Of a stretch of DNA of 64,000 nucleotides, positions 25,339-34,467 are shown piece by piece. The DNA is from Candidatus Altarchaeales archaeon ex4484_96 (lineage in GTDB: Archaea > Altiarchaeota > Altiarchaeia > IMC4 > QMZM01). Under the pieces are notes generated by a model. That model made no database searches, was not told where the DNA came from, and saw only the letters and a list, made by a program, of their open reading frames with translations. The stretch spans positions 1 through 64,000 of the forward strand of contig NJDH01000003.1 of NCBI GenBank assembly GCA_002254405.1, given 5' to 3'. Both the position numbers and the translations under genes were made by a program. The stretch's first letter is position 1, and each line of letters begins with the position of its first letter.

Positions 25339-26753
25339 TGGCGTTAGAGGTAGATGATTTATCTTATTGTTTCTTTGGGGGTAAGCCGGTACTGAAAAAC
25401 CTGAACTTCAGGATAGAGGACGGGGAGTATGTAGCACTTCTTGGACCCAACGGTTCAGGGAAAACAACCCTGGCTCTCTGTCTATGCGGGGTCATACCCC
25501 ATTATTATGCGGGCTCCTTAAGCGGCCAAATTAAAATAGATGACATTGATTCAACAAAAGAAAGCCCATCTCAGGCGGCCTTTAAAGTGGGTTTTTTGTT
25601 TCAGGACTATGAATCTCAGCTTTTTCTGCAGACTCTAAGACAGGAGCTCGAATTCAGCCTCGAAAACCTGGGTCTAAACGTAGAGCAAAACATCAAACGC
25701 CTTGATAAAATGCTTGATTTAGCTCATTTATTGGATAGAAACCTCACATCGCTTTCGGAGGGAGAGAAACAGAAGGCGGCGCTGGCATCGGTTTTGGCCC
25801 CGGACCCTGATGTATTGATTCTTGATGAGCCATCCTCCCAGCTTGATGTCCGGGCGAGAAAAAAACTCCTTAAGCTTTTAGACAAGCTTAACTCCCGTGG
25901 CAAGACCATAATACATGCAACCCATGAAACCGAATCTGTAGCCGAATGCTCACGGTTTCTCGTGTTAAAAGATGGTTGTCTGGTTGTTGATTCAACAGAT
26001 AATTCCTTTTTACGTAAGGAAAAAACCGCAAGCCTGGGTGTGGAGCCCCTCAATCATTTTATTAAAGGGGATGCATCAGAAACTCTAATAAACGATAAAA
26101 CTGTTTTAAGAACCCAGGATCTTGGATTTATCCGGGGGGAGATGAGTGTTTTAAGGCAGGTGGATTTAGATTTTAAGCAGGGTCAATTCACGGTCATTGG
26201 GGGCTTAAATGGTTGCGGCAAGACCACATTATTGAAGCTTTTAATCCGGTTGCTTAAGCCTCAGCAGGGGAGTATTTATCTGAACGGCAAAGATGTTTCA
26301 TCCATCAAAAGAAGTATTTTATCCTCCCGGCTTGGTTTCATTTTTCAAAACCCATCCCATCAACTGTTTAGGAACACTCTAAGAGACGAGCTAGACTATA
26401 CGCTTCGGGTTCAAAACAGTATCAGGGAAGGTGCTGTTGACCAGATAATCTCCCGCTTTAAGCTTAAATCCATTGATAAAAGAAGCCCTCAGTCTCTTTC
26501 CGTGGGCGAAAAACAAAAAACCGCCTTAGCCAGCGTCCTGGTATCTGACCCGGATGTGTTGCTTTTAGATGAACCCTTAACCTGCCTTGATTATGAGGCT
26601 AAAATAAACCTCCTAGATTACCTTAAAAGGCTTAAGGGGGAAGGCAAGACCATAATAGTAGCATCACATCACAGCAGATACTACATTAACCTGGCCGACA
26701 GGCTTATCCAACTAAAAGATGGGGCTATCATCGTAAATGAAGGAATTAATTGA
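25338..26753 (+). CDS. ecfA: ECF transporter ATPase, two ABC domains fused (EcfA-EcfA')
   Basis: 471 residues containing two complete ABC ATPase domains. The first has Walker A GPNGSGKTT, signature LSEGEKQKAALAS and Walker B VLILDEPSSQLD. The second has GGLNGCGKTT, LSVGEKQKTALAS and VLLLDEPLTCLD. The Q-loops read FLFQDYESQLF and FIFQNPSHQLF, the ECF-specific form. Fusion of the two ATPases in one chain is common in archaeal ECF systems. It powers uptake with EcfT, whose start lies 17 bp inside this gene. Confidence 0.93.
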   Translation: MALEVDDLSYCFFGGKPVLKNLNFRIEDGEYVALLGPNGSGKTTLALCLCGVIPHYYAGSLSGQIKIDDIDSTKESPSQAAFKVGFLFQDYESQLFLQTLRQELEFSLENLGLNVEQNIKRLDKMLDLAHLLDRNLTSLSEGEKQKAALASVLAPDPDVLILDEPSSQLDVRARKKLLKLLDKLNSRGKTIIHATHETESVAECSRFLVLKDGCLVVDSTDNSFLRKEKTASLGVEPLNHFIKGDASETLINDKTVLRTQDLGFIRGEMSVLRQVDLDFKQGQFTVIGGLNGCGKTTLLKLLIRLLKPQQGSIYLNGKDVSSIKRSILSSRLGFIFQNPSHQLFRNTLRDELDYTLRVQNSIREGAVDQIISRFKLKSIDKRSPQSLSVGEKQKTALASVLVSDPDVLLLDEPLTCLDYEAKINLLDYLKRLKGEGKTIIVASHHSRYYINLADRLIQLKDGAIIVNEGIN

Positions 26754-27444
26754 ATACATTGAAGGCAAAGGCCCCCTTTATAACCTAAACCCTTTAACTA
26801 AATTATTTCTGGTTCTGATTTTTTGGGTTATCGCCTTTTATTCAGGATTTCATATCCTGACACTTATGACATTATTTCTTTTTATTCTGGCTTTTTGCTC
26901 TGGGATGGGAGACCGTTTTATGAAACAAGCCAGTATTTTTTCTTTATATGTGATTCCCTTTATATTCGCTTTGCATGTTTTTTTCCCTGAAAGCTATGGA
27001 ACCCAGTATCCTCCCTTGTTCCCCTTCGAGTTTAATCCATCCTTTGAAAAAATTTATTCGGCTGCAAACGCGAGTCTGAGGCTTTACGTGCTTTTTTGCT
27101 CTTCCCTGGTTTTTGTTTCCACCACCAATCCGCTCACTCTTCTCAGGGTTATCTCCTCCAAGCGCTTTTTTGGTTTATGTATCCCCTATGGGGTGGTTTT
27201 TTTCCTGTTGTTCGTGAACCGCAGCATTTATCTGATACTATATGATTTAGAGCAGATACTGGATGCCCAGAAGGCAAGGGGGTTTTCCCTCAAGGAGGCT
27301 TCCTGGCGCAATAAAATATCAGGCTACGCCTCTCTTCTAGTTCCTCTATTGACCTTGGCCTTGGAGCGTGCTCAAAGACAGGCTGTGGCCCTGGACCTTA
27401 AGGGATTTCGTGTAAGAAGTGAGCGCGGTAATATAAAAACATAA
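26737..27444 (+). CDS. ecfT: ECF transporter transmembrane protein EcfT
   Basis: 235 residues with five or six helices. LNPLTKLFLVLIFWVIAFYS near the N-terminus and the two coupling-helix motifs AQKARGFSLKEA (ArG) and RAQRQAVALDLKGFR (variant ArG) are typical of EcfT; these Ala-Arg-Gly type motifs contact the ATPase grooves. It completes the S-A-T operon and is followed 28 bp later by the methionine synthase pair. Confidence 0.9.
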   Translation: MKELIEYIEGKGPLYNLNPLTKLFLVLIFWVIAFYSGFHILTLMTLFLFILAFCSGMGDRFMKQASIFSLYVIPFIFALHVFFPESYGTQYPPLFPFEFNPSFEKIYSAANASLRLYVLFCSSLVFVSTTNPLTLLRVISSKRFFGLCIPYGVVFFLLFVNRSIYLILYDLEQILDAQKARGFSLKEASWRNKISGYASLLVPLLTLALERAQRQAVALDLKGFRVRSERGNIKT

Positions 27445-27472
27445 TCCTAATCTCTTAGACCTAAAAAATAAA

Positions 27473-28432
27473 ATGGAATTTGTTACTTCGATGGCGGGAA
27501 GCTATCCTCGCCCTGACTGGTTTAAGCTTCATCTAAAAAAACAGGAGGGTTCGCAGAAGGGGGTGGCAGGTTTAATCGACGACCGGTATGTGAAGGCCTT
27601 AAAGCAGGTGTTGGATGAGCAGGATAAGGCGCAAATCCAGCTTAAAACCGACGGCCAGCTCCTATGGCATAACATGTTATGTCATCTTTGCTATAAGATT
27701 GAGGGTTTTGCACCCGGCGGCCTAATCAGGTTTTATGACAACAACATGTATTATCAAAAACCAAGGGTTGAGTCCGAGCTTAAACGAAAAAATTCAATTA
27801 TATTAAGCGAATACCTGAAAGCCAGGGAATCAGGCCATGATATCAAACCTGTTTTATCCTGTTATACTCTGACTAAATTATCCTCAAACAGTTTTTATTC
27901 CTCTGATGATGATTTTCTTCAGGCTTTAGCCTCTGTTTTAAACCAGGAAGCCAGGGATTTAGCGGATGCTGGAGCCCGGGTGATTCAGGTGGACGAGCCG
28001 GCGCTTTTATCTGCGGATAAAGAAGGTCTTGAGATAGCAAAAAAAGCCTTTGAGGTTTTGGTTAAAGATGTTGACGCCTCCTTCGTATTATCCACCTATT
28101 ATGCGGATGCTTCGAAGGCATTCGCTGAGCTTCTTGAGTTTCCGGTTCAGGGTATTGGCCTTGATTTCGTAGAAGGTAAAGACATTAACCTTAAACTAAT
28201 AAAGGAGCATGGATTGGATTTGGATTTACAGGCGGGGGTGGTGGATGCCAGGACAACAAGAATGGAGGACCCGGCAAATGTCTCTAAACTCGTTTCTGAA
28301 ATAACCAAAGCAGTTGATTCAGATAGATTATATGTTTGCCCTAATATGGGATTAGAGTATCTGCCTTATGTGAAGGCGGCTCAGAAGCTGAGTGTTTTAT
28401 CTGATTCGATAAGGGGGGGTGTGCTGAGATGA
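27473..28432 (+). CDS. Methionine synthase (MetE-type) paralogue lacking zinc ligands
   Basis: 319 residues with the cobalamin-independent methionine synthase barrel fold: SMAGSYPRPDWF start, VLSCYTLTKLSSN, AGARVIQVDEPALLS. In the metal site the His-x-Cys pair is replaced by S207/Y209 (LSTYYADAS) and the late Cys by M292 (VCPNMGLEYLP). It therefore should not bind the catalytic zinc, as in the N-terminal barrel of full MetE. It probably pairs with the next gene, with which it has an ATGA overlap. Similar two-gene arrangements occur in Thermococcales. Confidence 0.85.
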   Translation: MEFVTSMAGSYPRPDWFKLHLKKQEGSQKGVAGLIDDRYVKALKQVLDEQDKAQIQLKTDGQLLWHNMLCHLCYKIEGFAPGGLIRFYDNNMYYQKPRVESELKRKNSIILSEYLKARESGHDIKPVLSCYTLTKLSSNSFYSSDDDFLQALASVLNQEARDLADAGARVIQVDEPALLSADKEGLEIAKKAFEVLVKDVDASFVLSTYYADASKAFAELLEFPVQGIGLDFVEGKDINLKLIKEHGLDLDLQAGVVDARTTRMEDPANVSKLVSEITKAVDSDRLYVCPNMGLEYLPYVKAAQKLSVLSDSIRGGVLR

Positions 28433-29397
28433 AAAATAAGTTGCTGCCTACGACGGTTGTTGGAAGTCATCCGAAGCCTAAGTGGCTTAATCACCTGATA
28501 GTTGAATTTGAGCAGGGTAACCTTGATAAGGGAGTCATGGAGAGTGCATTCAATGATTCGGTCAGGGCGGTGGTCAAGGTTCAGGAGCTCGCTGGATTGG
28601 ATATCTTCTGGGACGGGGAGATGAGAAGAGAAGAAATGACCTCTTATTTCGCGGAAAACATTGATGGTTTCACGGTATATGGTCCTGTGAGGGTTTGGGG
28701 CAACAATTACTATAAAAAACCGGCGATAACCGGTGAGCTCAGATACCGGGACGAATTTAGTTTATCAGATTATCGCTTCCTATCCAGCTTAACAGACCGC
28801 GGGATTAAGGTGCCTTTAACAGGCCCTTATACGATAGTTGATTGGAGTTTCAATGAACACTATAATACTAAAGAGGATGCTGTTTATGCTCTAGCCGAGG
28901 TCATAAACGAGGAGCTTAAGGCTCTTGTTGCGGCCGGAGCGGATTTTATCCAGATAGATGATCCTGCGATATCCACCCACGTAGACGAGCTTGAGGTAGC
29001 GAAAAAATCGGTTGAAATCGCAACAAAAGGGGTTAAAGCCTATATTGGCCTGCACATCTGCTATGGGGATTACTCTAAACTGTATCCGCAGGTTCTTGAT
29101 TTCCCGGTGGATCAGCTGGATTTCGAGCTGGCGAACAAAAACTTCGAGGACATTAAAATCTTCAGGGAGCATGATTTCACAAAAGACATCGGGTTCGGAT
29201 GCGTTGATGTTCATACTAAACGGGTTGAGTCTGTGGCTGAAATAAAAGAGAACATCACCAAATCCTTTGAGATGGTCGAACCCAAGCAGGTTTACGTGGA
29301 CCCGGATTGTGGTGTTAAGCTTTTAAGCCCGCAGAAAGCCTTCGAGAAACTAAAAAACATGTGTGATGCGGCGGAGGAACTTAGAGAGGAATTGTAG
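28429..29397 (+). CDS. Core methionine synthase (MetE C-terminal-like), zinc-binding
   Basis: 322 residues. It starts with LPTTVVGSHPKPKWL, has FIQIDDPAISTHVDE, and keeps the zinc ligands H209 and C211 (LHICYGDY), probably E233 (DQLDFELAN), and C294 (DPDCGVKLLS). It is half the length of MetE and lacks the folate-binding N-terminal barrel. It is therefore of the 'core MetE' type, members of which take methyl groups from corrinoids or other donors. It would methylate homocysteine. The methyl donor here is unknown. Confidence 0.9.
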   Translation: MKNKLLPTTVVGSHPKPKWLNHLIVEFEQGNLDKGVMESAFNDSVRAVVKVQELAGLDIFWDGEMRREEMTSYFAENIDGFTVYGPVRVWGNNYYKKPAITGELRYRDEFSLSDYRFLSSLTDRGIKVPLTGPYTIVDWSFNEHYNTKEDAVYALAEVINEELKALVAAGADFIQIDDPAISTHVDELEVAKKSVEIATKGVKAYIGLHICYGDYSKLYPQVLDFPVDQLDFELANKNFEDIKIFREHDFTKDIGFGCVDVHTKRVESVAEIKENITKSFEMVEPKQVYVDPDCGVKLLSPQKAFEKLKNMCDAAEELREEL

Positions 29398-29399
29398 AT

Positions 29400-30239
29400 T
29401 TACTCCCAGCTCATCCATTTATTATATAATGTTTCTCTAGTCAAAAGAGCCTTTGTTTTATCGAATTCCATCACATCCGCTCCTTTTCGAAGCTCTTTGA
29501 TGGTTGGTATGTATATCCTGGTTTTTGGGTTCTTGAATGGGCACACGGGATAGTTGGGGTGTTGTTTGCCTGATCTCACTCCTGTGACGTTGTTCTCCGG
29601 GCAGCAGCCTCTCATGTATCCCCTGCACCCGATTAGGTCATCTACTTCGGGTATAGACTCCTTAAGCTTAAAGTAGAGTTGAGCTGCTATGCACCTGAGC
29701 TCAGGGGAGGAGCGAACGCACAACCGCAGCGACAGCATGTTGATAAGAGAGCGCAGGTTCATGCTAACGTGATACACCCCCACGGCTTGAGCGAAAGATA
29801 AAACATATCTGGCTACTTCTCTTGGCACCTGCTCATCCAGCAGCGTCCTATATGTTTCAATCGAATTACTTATGCTGTCCGTTAATTTTTTCCCATCATC
29901 AATCAGGTGTAGTGGTATTATCACCTCGTATGCTTGCTCTTTTTTATCGACACCCTCGCTTACCTCAACGTATCTGGTAGAATACCCGCTGTGGCTTGCC
30001 ATACGGTGCTCGAGAAACTCTGGTGCGTTGCCTTTGGACATCTTGATATCGTATTTGACGATGATGTGTTCTAGGGCGGAGCTGTAGTCGTTTTCTATCA
30101 TCATACGAAAGCAGTCTTTGTCTTTGACCTGGGGGGGCACGCCGCTCATTCTCGCAGAATAAACAACCTCCCGCCAGGCCTCATCACCCTTAACAAGCTC
30201 AAAATTCCATACCCGCGGCTTAACGACCTTGATTTTCAT
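29400..30239 (-). CDS. thyX: Flavin-dependent thymidylate synthase ThyX
   Basis: 279 residues. It makes dTMP from dUMP using FAD/NADPH and methylene-folate. The family motif RHR-x7-S appears as EHRMASHSGYSTRY: H78, R79 and S87 are kept but the first Arg is Glu77. SFAQAVGVYHVSMNLRSLIN is the FAD/dUMP site helix ('yh...NLR....f..lR') followed by LSLRLCVRSSPELR. A Cys-rich insertion (CRGYMRGCCPENN, later CPF) near the C-terminus is unusual. The ATG overlaps the ileS stop (ATGA), so the two are coupled. Confidence 0.88.
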   Translation of the reverse strand: MKIKVVKPRVWNFELVKGDEAWREVVYSARMSGVPPQVKDKDCFRMMIENDYSSALEHIIVKYDIKMSKGNAPEFLEHRMASHSGYSTRYVEVSEGVDKKEQAYEVIIPLHLIDDGKKLTDSISNSIETYRTLLDEQVPREVARYVLSFAQAVGVYHVSMNLRSLINMLSLRLCVRSSPELRCIAAQLYFKLKESIPEVDDLIGCRGYMRGCCPENNVTGVRSGKQHPNYPVCPFKNPKTRIYIPTIKELRKGADVMEFDKTKALLTRETLYNKWMSWE

Positions 30240-33200
30240 CTATTTTCCTCGACTGCTATATTAACCTTGTTTTTCTCGATAACCCACTCTTTAACGAAAC
30301 CCGCTTTCTTCCCGTAAGACAGCCTGCTTCTTGTTTCTTTTTCAATATAATCCTTGTTTTCAGTGAGATGTTTACTGAATTTACTATCGCATTCTATTGC
30401 CACATTAACCTTAGCCGTCTCCTCTAAATCCAGTTCTTTTCTCATCTCCTGTATCCTTCTTATCGTTTCTCTTGCCATAGCCTCAGAGTACAGCCCCTCA
30501 TCAAGTTTAGAGTCTATGTATACTACTCCCCCGCTGTATTCCTTAGCCACCAGCTCTTCGCTTATCCTGGACTCAAATATCAGGTCTTCTCTACTCAACT
30601 CAAACCCGTTAATCACGTATTTATTCTTTTCATTTATCGCTTTTTTAATTTCATCTGCATTCGTTTTCTCAAGCCCCTTCTTTAATTTACTCATATTCCC
30701 TTTGAGTTTAGGGCCTAATACTGCGTAGTTTAACTTGACAAAGGTTTTGGTTTCAACCTCTTTGATTTTTAGCTCTTTTGCGTTGCTCATCTTCAGGATA
30801 AGCTGCTCGAATTTATCCAGATCCCATGCTTGCTTGGGGGCTACCATAACCCTTCTAATAGGCCACCTGAGCTTTATCTGCGAATCCTGCCTTGCGGATA
30901 TCACAGCCTCTATTATCTGCTGGGCGACCTGCATTTTTTCCTCCAACTCAGGATAAATAGCTGATTTATCCGCACGGGGCCAGGATGTGAGGTGAACGCT
31001 TTTTTCTTTGCTTAAATCCAGAATTATTTTTTCTGTGATATGCGGGGCTATGGGAGCCATAAGCTTGCATAAGCCGACTAAAACATGATATAGTGTGTGA
31101 TATACTGCCATCTTTCTTGGGTCTTCGCCTTCAATCCATACCCTGTCTCTTATGTTTTTCACATAAAAACGACTTAACTCCAGAATAAATGACTGTATCC
31201 TCCTGCAGACCTCGAATAGATGAAGGTTCTCATAATCTTGTGTTACTTCCTCTATTAGAGTATTGTATCTTGACAGTATGTAGTTGTCTTCTAGGCTGAA
31301 TTCAAGCCTGTATTCTTTATCATTACTGTATTCATCTAGTTTCATGTATGTCTGGCTGAAGCTGTGGACATTATAGAGTATGTGCATTAACCGGTTTATT
31401 ATTTTCAGGTTATCGTATGAGAACCTGAGATCCTCCCATGGGACTGAAGCCCATAGCATATAGTATCTCATGACATCTGCCCCGTATTTGTCTGTTACCT
31501 CAAAGGGGTCGATTACGTTTCCAAGTGATTTGCTCATTTTTCTGCCTTCCTCATCCAACGTGAAACCATGATATAATACCCTCTTATAGGCTTTCTCGTC
31601 GAATGCTATTATCGAGGAAACCAGAAGCGAATAAAACCATCCTCTGGTCTGGTCGCTTCCCTCTGTTATGAAATCCGCGGGAAAATATTGCTCGAATTTG
31701 TCTTTTCTGTGGGGGTACTCCAGGTTAGCCCATGAGGCGCATCCTGAGTCAAGCCATACATCCAGTACATCTGGGACCCTGCTCATTTCTTTACCGCAGA
31801 CGCATTTAAGCTTAATCTCATCTATTGAAGGCCGGTGTAGGTCTATGTTATCTGGCTCTATTTTCGTTGTAGCCTCCTTTTGCAGTTCACTTAGGCTTCC
31901 TATAACCTTTATTTCACCGCAGCTGCAGCGCCAGACGGGCAGCGGGGTATTCCAGTATCTTTGCCTGGAGATGCACCAGTCTCTTGCGTTAGCAAGCCAG
32001 TTTTTGAATCTCCCCGAGCCTATCCATTCAGGAACCCAATCTATTTCCTTGTTTTTTTCCAACAGAGTATCCCTTATTTCTGATACCGCCAGAAACCATT
32101 GCTTGGTTGCTCTCAGAAGCAGCGGCTCTTTGCAGCGCCAGCAGTGGGGGTATGAGTGGCTTATGCTGCCGGCGTATAGTATCTTATCCTGTTTTTTCAG
32201 CTGCTCTATTATTGTGTTGTTTGCGTTTCTTATGTATGTTCCCTTATATGGTTTGATTGTGAAACATCCTGCTTCGTCGACAGGAGAGAGCATCATCAGA
32301 TTATTTTTTTTGCCCAGCTCATAGTCTTCCACTCCATGCCCGGGGGCTATGTGCACGCAGCCTGTTCCTTCCTCCAGGTTCACATGCTGCTCATCCACAA
32401 CAATCTTTCGTCTCACACCCTGCTGTATTTCGAGCTCAAGCATAGGCTCATATTCTTTATCTGTAAGCTTTAATCCCGGAAATTCATCGGTTATCCGGTA
32501 GTCTTGCTCCGGGAAAATGATTTCACTTATTTCTTTAAGTCTTTTTTTTGCAAGAATATACTCAACTCCCTTGTATTCGACTTTAACGTATTCGTGTTTT
32601 GGGTGCACTGCTATCGCTGTGTTGGAGGGCAGGGTCCATGGTGTTGTGGTCCATATCAAGATAAATGTGTCTTCGTCTTTTAGCCTGGCTTTGACGTAAA
32701 TCGAGTGGTCGGTTACGTCCCTGTATTCGTCTCGCACCTCGTATCCGGCCATTGCGGTCTCGCATCTTGGGCACCAGTGTATTACCTGCTTGTCTTCGTA
32801 GAGCAGTTTTTTTTCATGGGCTTTTTTTATTAGAAACCAAACCCCCTCCATGTATCTGCTGTCTATGGTCATATATGGGTCATCCCAGTTAAGCCACGCC
32901 CCCAATCTTATGAGCTGAGAACTCATGTTGTTCATGTTTTGGAGGGCGAATTTTTTGCATTCTGTGATGAAGTTTTCGATACCGTATTCCTCTATCTCTT
33001 TTTTGCTTCTGCTTTTCAGCACCTCCTCCTCTACTTTAACCTCGATTGGCAGGCCGTGCATGTCCCAACCGGCTCTCCGATAGACATCAAATCCCTGCAT
33101 GGTCTTGTATCTTATGACCGCGTCTTTAATGGCGTGATTCCAGGCATGCCCTATGTGGGCTGTTCCGGAGGTGAAAGGCGGCCCCTGGCAGAAGTAGTAT

Positions 33201-33307
33201 TTTTCTCTACCCTGATTTAACTCGCATACACTTCGGATTATGCTTTTCTCATCCCAGTATTTTTGTATATCCTCCTCGAGTTCGGGGAGATTCAGTCTCT
33301 TACTCAT
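30236..33307 (-). CDS. ileS: Isoleucyl-tRNA synthetase
   Basis: 1023 residues, class I synthetase. HIGH is at residues 51-54 (GTAHIGHAWN) and KMSKS in GRKMSKSLGNVIDPFEVTDK. The GWDMHGLPIE segment, the editing domain (FILIWTTTPWTLPSNTAIAV) and the anticodon-binding C-terminus (IAPHITEKI onward) are present. Cys pairs in the insert RCSCGEIK and LKCVCGKE could bind zinc. It is complete and of archaeal/eukaryotic type in length. Confidence 0.97.
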   Translation of the reverse strand: MSKRLNLPELEEDIQKYWDEKSIIRSVCELNQGREKYYFCQGPPFTSGTAHIGHAWNHAIKDAVIRYKTMQGFDVYRRAGWDMHGLPIEVKVEEEVLKSRSKKEIEEYGIENFITECKKFALQNMNNMSSQLIRLGAWLNWDDPYMTIDSRYMEGVWFLIKKAHEKKLLYEDKQVIHWCPRCETAMAGYEVRDEYRDVTDHSIYVKARLKDEDTFILIWTTTPWTLPSNTAIAVHPKHEYVKVEYKGVEYILAKKRLKEISEIIFPEQDYRITDEFPGLKLTDKEYEPMLELEIQQGVRRKIVVDEQHVNLEEGTGCVHIAPGHGVEDYELGKKNNLMMLSPVDEAGCFTIKPYKGTYIRNANNTIIEQLKKQDKILYAGSISHSYPHCWRCKEPLLLRATKQWFLAVSEIRDTLLEKNKEIDWVPEWIGSGRFKNWLANARDWCISRQRYWNTPLPVWRCSCGEIKVIGSLSELQKEATTKIEPDNIDLHRPSIDEIKLKCVCGKEMSRVPDVLDVWLDSGCASWANLEYPHRKDKFEQYFPADFITEGSDQTRGWFYSLLVSSIIAFDEKAYKRVLYHGFTLDEEGRKMSKSLGNVIDPFEVTDKYGADVMRYYMLWASVPWEDLRFSYDNLKIINRLMHILYNVHSFSQTYMKLDEYSNDKEYRLEFSLEDNYILSRYNTLIEEVTQDYENLHLFEVCRRIQSFILELSRFYVKNIRDRVWIEGEDPRKMAVYHTLYHVLVGLCKLMAPIAPHITEKIILDLSKEKSVHLTSWPRADKSAIYPELEEKMQVAQQIIEAVISARQDSQIKLRWPIRRVMVAPKQAWDLDKFEQLILKMSNAKELKIKEVETKTFVKLNYAVLGPKLKGNMSKLKKGLEKTNADEIKKAINEKNKYVINGFELSREDLIFESRISEELVAKEYSGGVVYIDSKLDEGLYSEAMARETIRRIQEMRKELDLEETAKVNVAIECDSKFSKHLTENKDYIEKETRSRLSYGKKAGFVKEWVIEKNKVNIAVEENR

Positions 33308-33378
33308 TGTCTTAATGATTAGAGTATGGCATTAAATTTCAACCCCTTAATTAATGCTGCCTCCATATATTTGATGTT
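33308..33378. promoter_or_regulatory. Divergent promoter region, ileS and rfcS
   Basis: 71 bp between divergent starts. CCATATATTTG just upstream of the rfcS ATG is a likely TATA element. On the other strand AAATTTAATG could serve ileS. Spacing implies very short or no 5' leader for rfcS. Confidence 0.4.
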
Positions 33379-34332
33379 ATGGAGCAGCCGTGGACCGAGA
33401 AATATCGGCCGAACAGACTTGATGAGATGGTGGGGCAAACAGCTCTTGTAGACCGATTTAAGGCGTATGTTAAGGCGAACTCTATGCCTCATCTTTTATT
33501 CGCCGGCCCTGCGGGCTCTGGTAAGACGACTGCTGCACTCTGCATCACCCGTGAGTTGTTTGGGGGGATAAAAGGCAATTTTCTGGAGCTCAATGCCTCG
33601 GATGAGAGAGGGATTGATGTTGTCCGCACGAAAATAAAGGATTTCGCGAGAACCCGCTCTATTTCCGGGGAATTCAAGATTATCTTCCTTGATGAGGCTG
33701 ATGCGCTAACCCCTGACGCCCAGAACGCTTTACGCCGGACTATGGAGAATTATGCCCGCACCTGTCGTTTTATTTTATCCTGTAATTATAGCAGCAAAAT
33801 AATCGACCCCATCCAGTCGAGGTGTTCTGTTTTTCGTTTCCGTGGTTTATCTGATGATGCTATCAGAGCCCGCCTGAAGTATATTCTTGGGGAGGAGGGT
33901 GTTAGCTTCGATGATAGCGGCTTGGATGCTTTGGTTTATCTCTCTGAGGGGGATATGAGGCGTGCTGTTAATCTAGTGCAGTCGGCTGCTGCTTTAGGTG
34001 AGGTGGTGGAGGATAATGTTTACGCTATTTCTTCGCGGGCGAGGCCCGAGGATATCAAGCAGTTGCTGGTTGTTTCTTTGGGTGGGGATTTTTTGGAGGC
34101 CCGTAAACTGGTTGATAAGTTGATTATCGATTATGGTATGTCTGGTGAGGATGTTGTTGTGCAGTTGAGCAGGGAGGTTATGGGGCTTGATGTAGGTGAT
34201 GAGCTGAAGATTCGTATCGTGGATTTGGTTGGTGAGGCTAATTATGCTCTTGTGGAGGGGGCTAATGAGCGCATCCAGCTTGAGGCGTTGATTGCACGTC
34301 TTATGTTACTGAAGAAGGCGGTTTCAGATTAG
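33379..34332 (+). CDS. rfcS: Replication factor C small subunit (clamp loader)
   Basis: 317 residues. It begins MEQPWTEKYRPNRLDEMVGQ (RFC box). Walker A is GPAGSGKTT, Walker B IIFLDEADAL, the sensor/SRC arginine motif is PIQSRCSVFRF, and a C-terminal collar domain follows. It is complete and typical of archaeal RfcS, which with RfcL loads PCNA. RfcL is not in the window. Confidence 0.97.
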   Translation: MEQPWTEKYRPNRLDEMVGQTALVDRFKAYVKANSMPHLLFAGPAGSGKTTAALCITRELFGGIKGNFLELNASDERGIDVVRTKIKDFARTRSISGEFKIIFLDEADALTPDAQNALRRTMENYARTCRFILSCNYSSKIIDPIQSRCSVFRFRGLSDDAIRARLKYILGEEGVSFDDSGLDALVYLSEGDMRRAVNLVQSAAALGEVVEDNVYAISSRARPEDIKQLLVVSLGGDFLEARKLVDKLIIDYGMSGEDVVVQLSREVMGLDVGDELKIRIVDLVGEANYALVEGANERIQLEALIARLMLLKKAVSD

Positions 34333-34467
34333 TTTTTTTTGCAGGTAGTCTACCAGCTCGGGTTCGATTCCCCTATCCTCAACAACGCGTTTTATTTTCT
34401 TGGGGTCTTCACCTGCCTGAAGCTGTTTTTTAATCCACTCTATTGTCTGCTCTCGTTTTTTCACCAT
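34324..34467 (-). CDS. 47-residue helical protein, translationally coupled
   Basis: MVKKREQTIEWIKKQLQAGE, then DPKKIKRVVEDRGIEPELVD and YLQKKLI. Two amphipathic helices surround a 'G.dP.kIk.....GI.pelV.yl' pattern seen in short C-terminal domains of archaeal membrane proteins. Its ATG overlaps the stop of the Cys-rich gene (ATGGTGA), and its stop overlaps rfcS tail-to-tail by 9 bp. It is the last gene of the minus-strand surface-protein cluster. Function unknown. Confidence 0.6.
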   Translation of the reverse strand: MVKKREQTIEWIKKQLQAGEDPKKIKRVVEDRGIEPELVDYLQKKLI

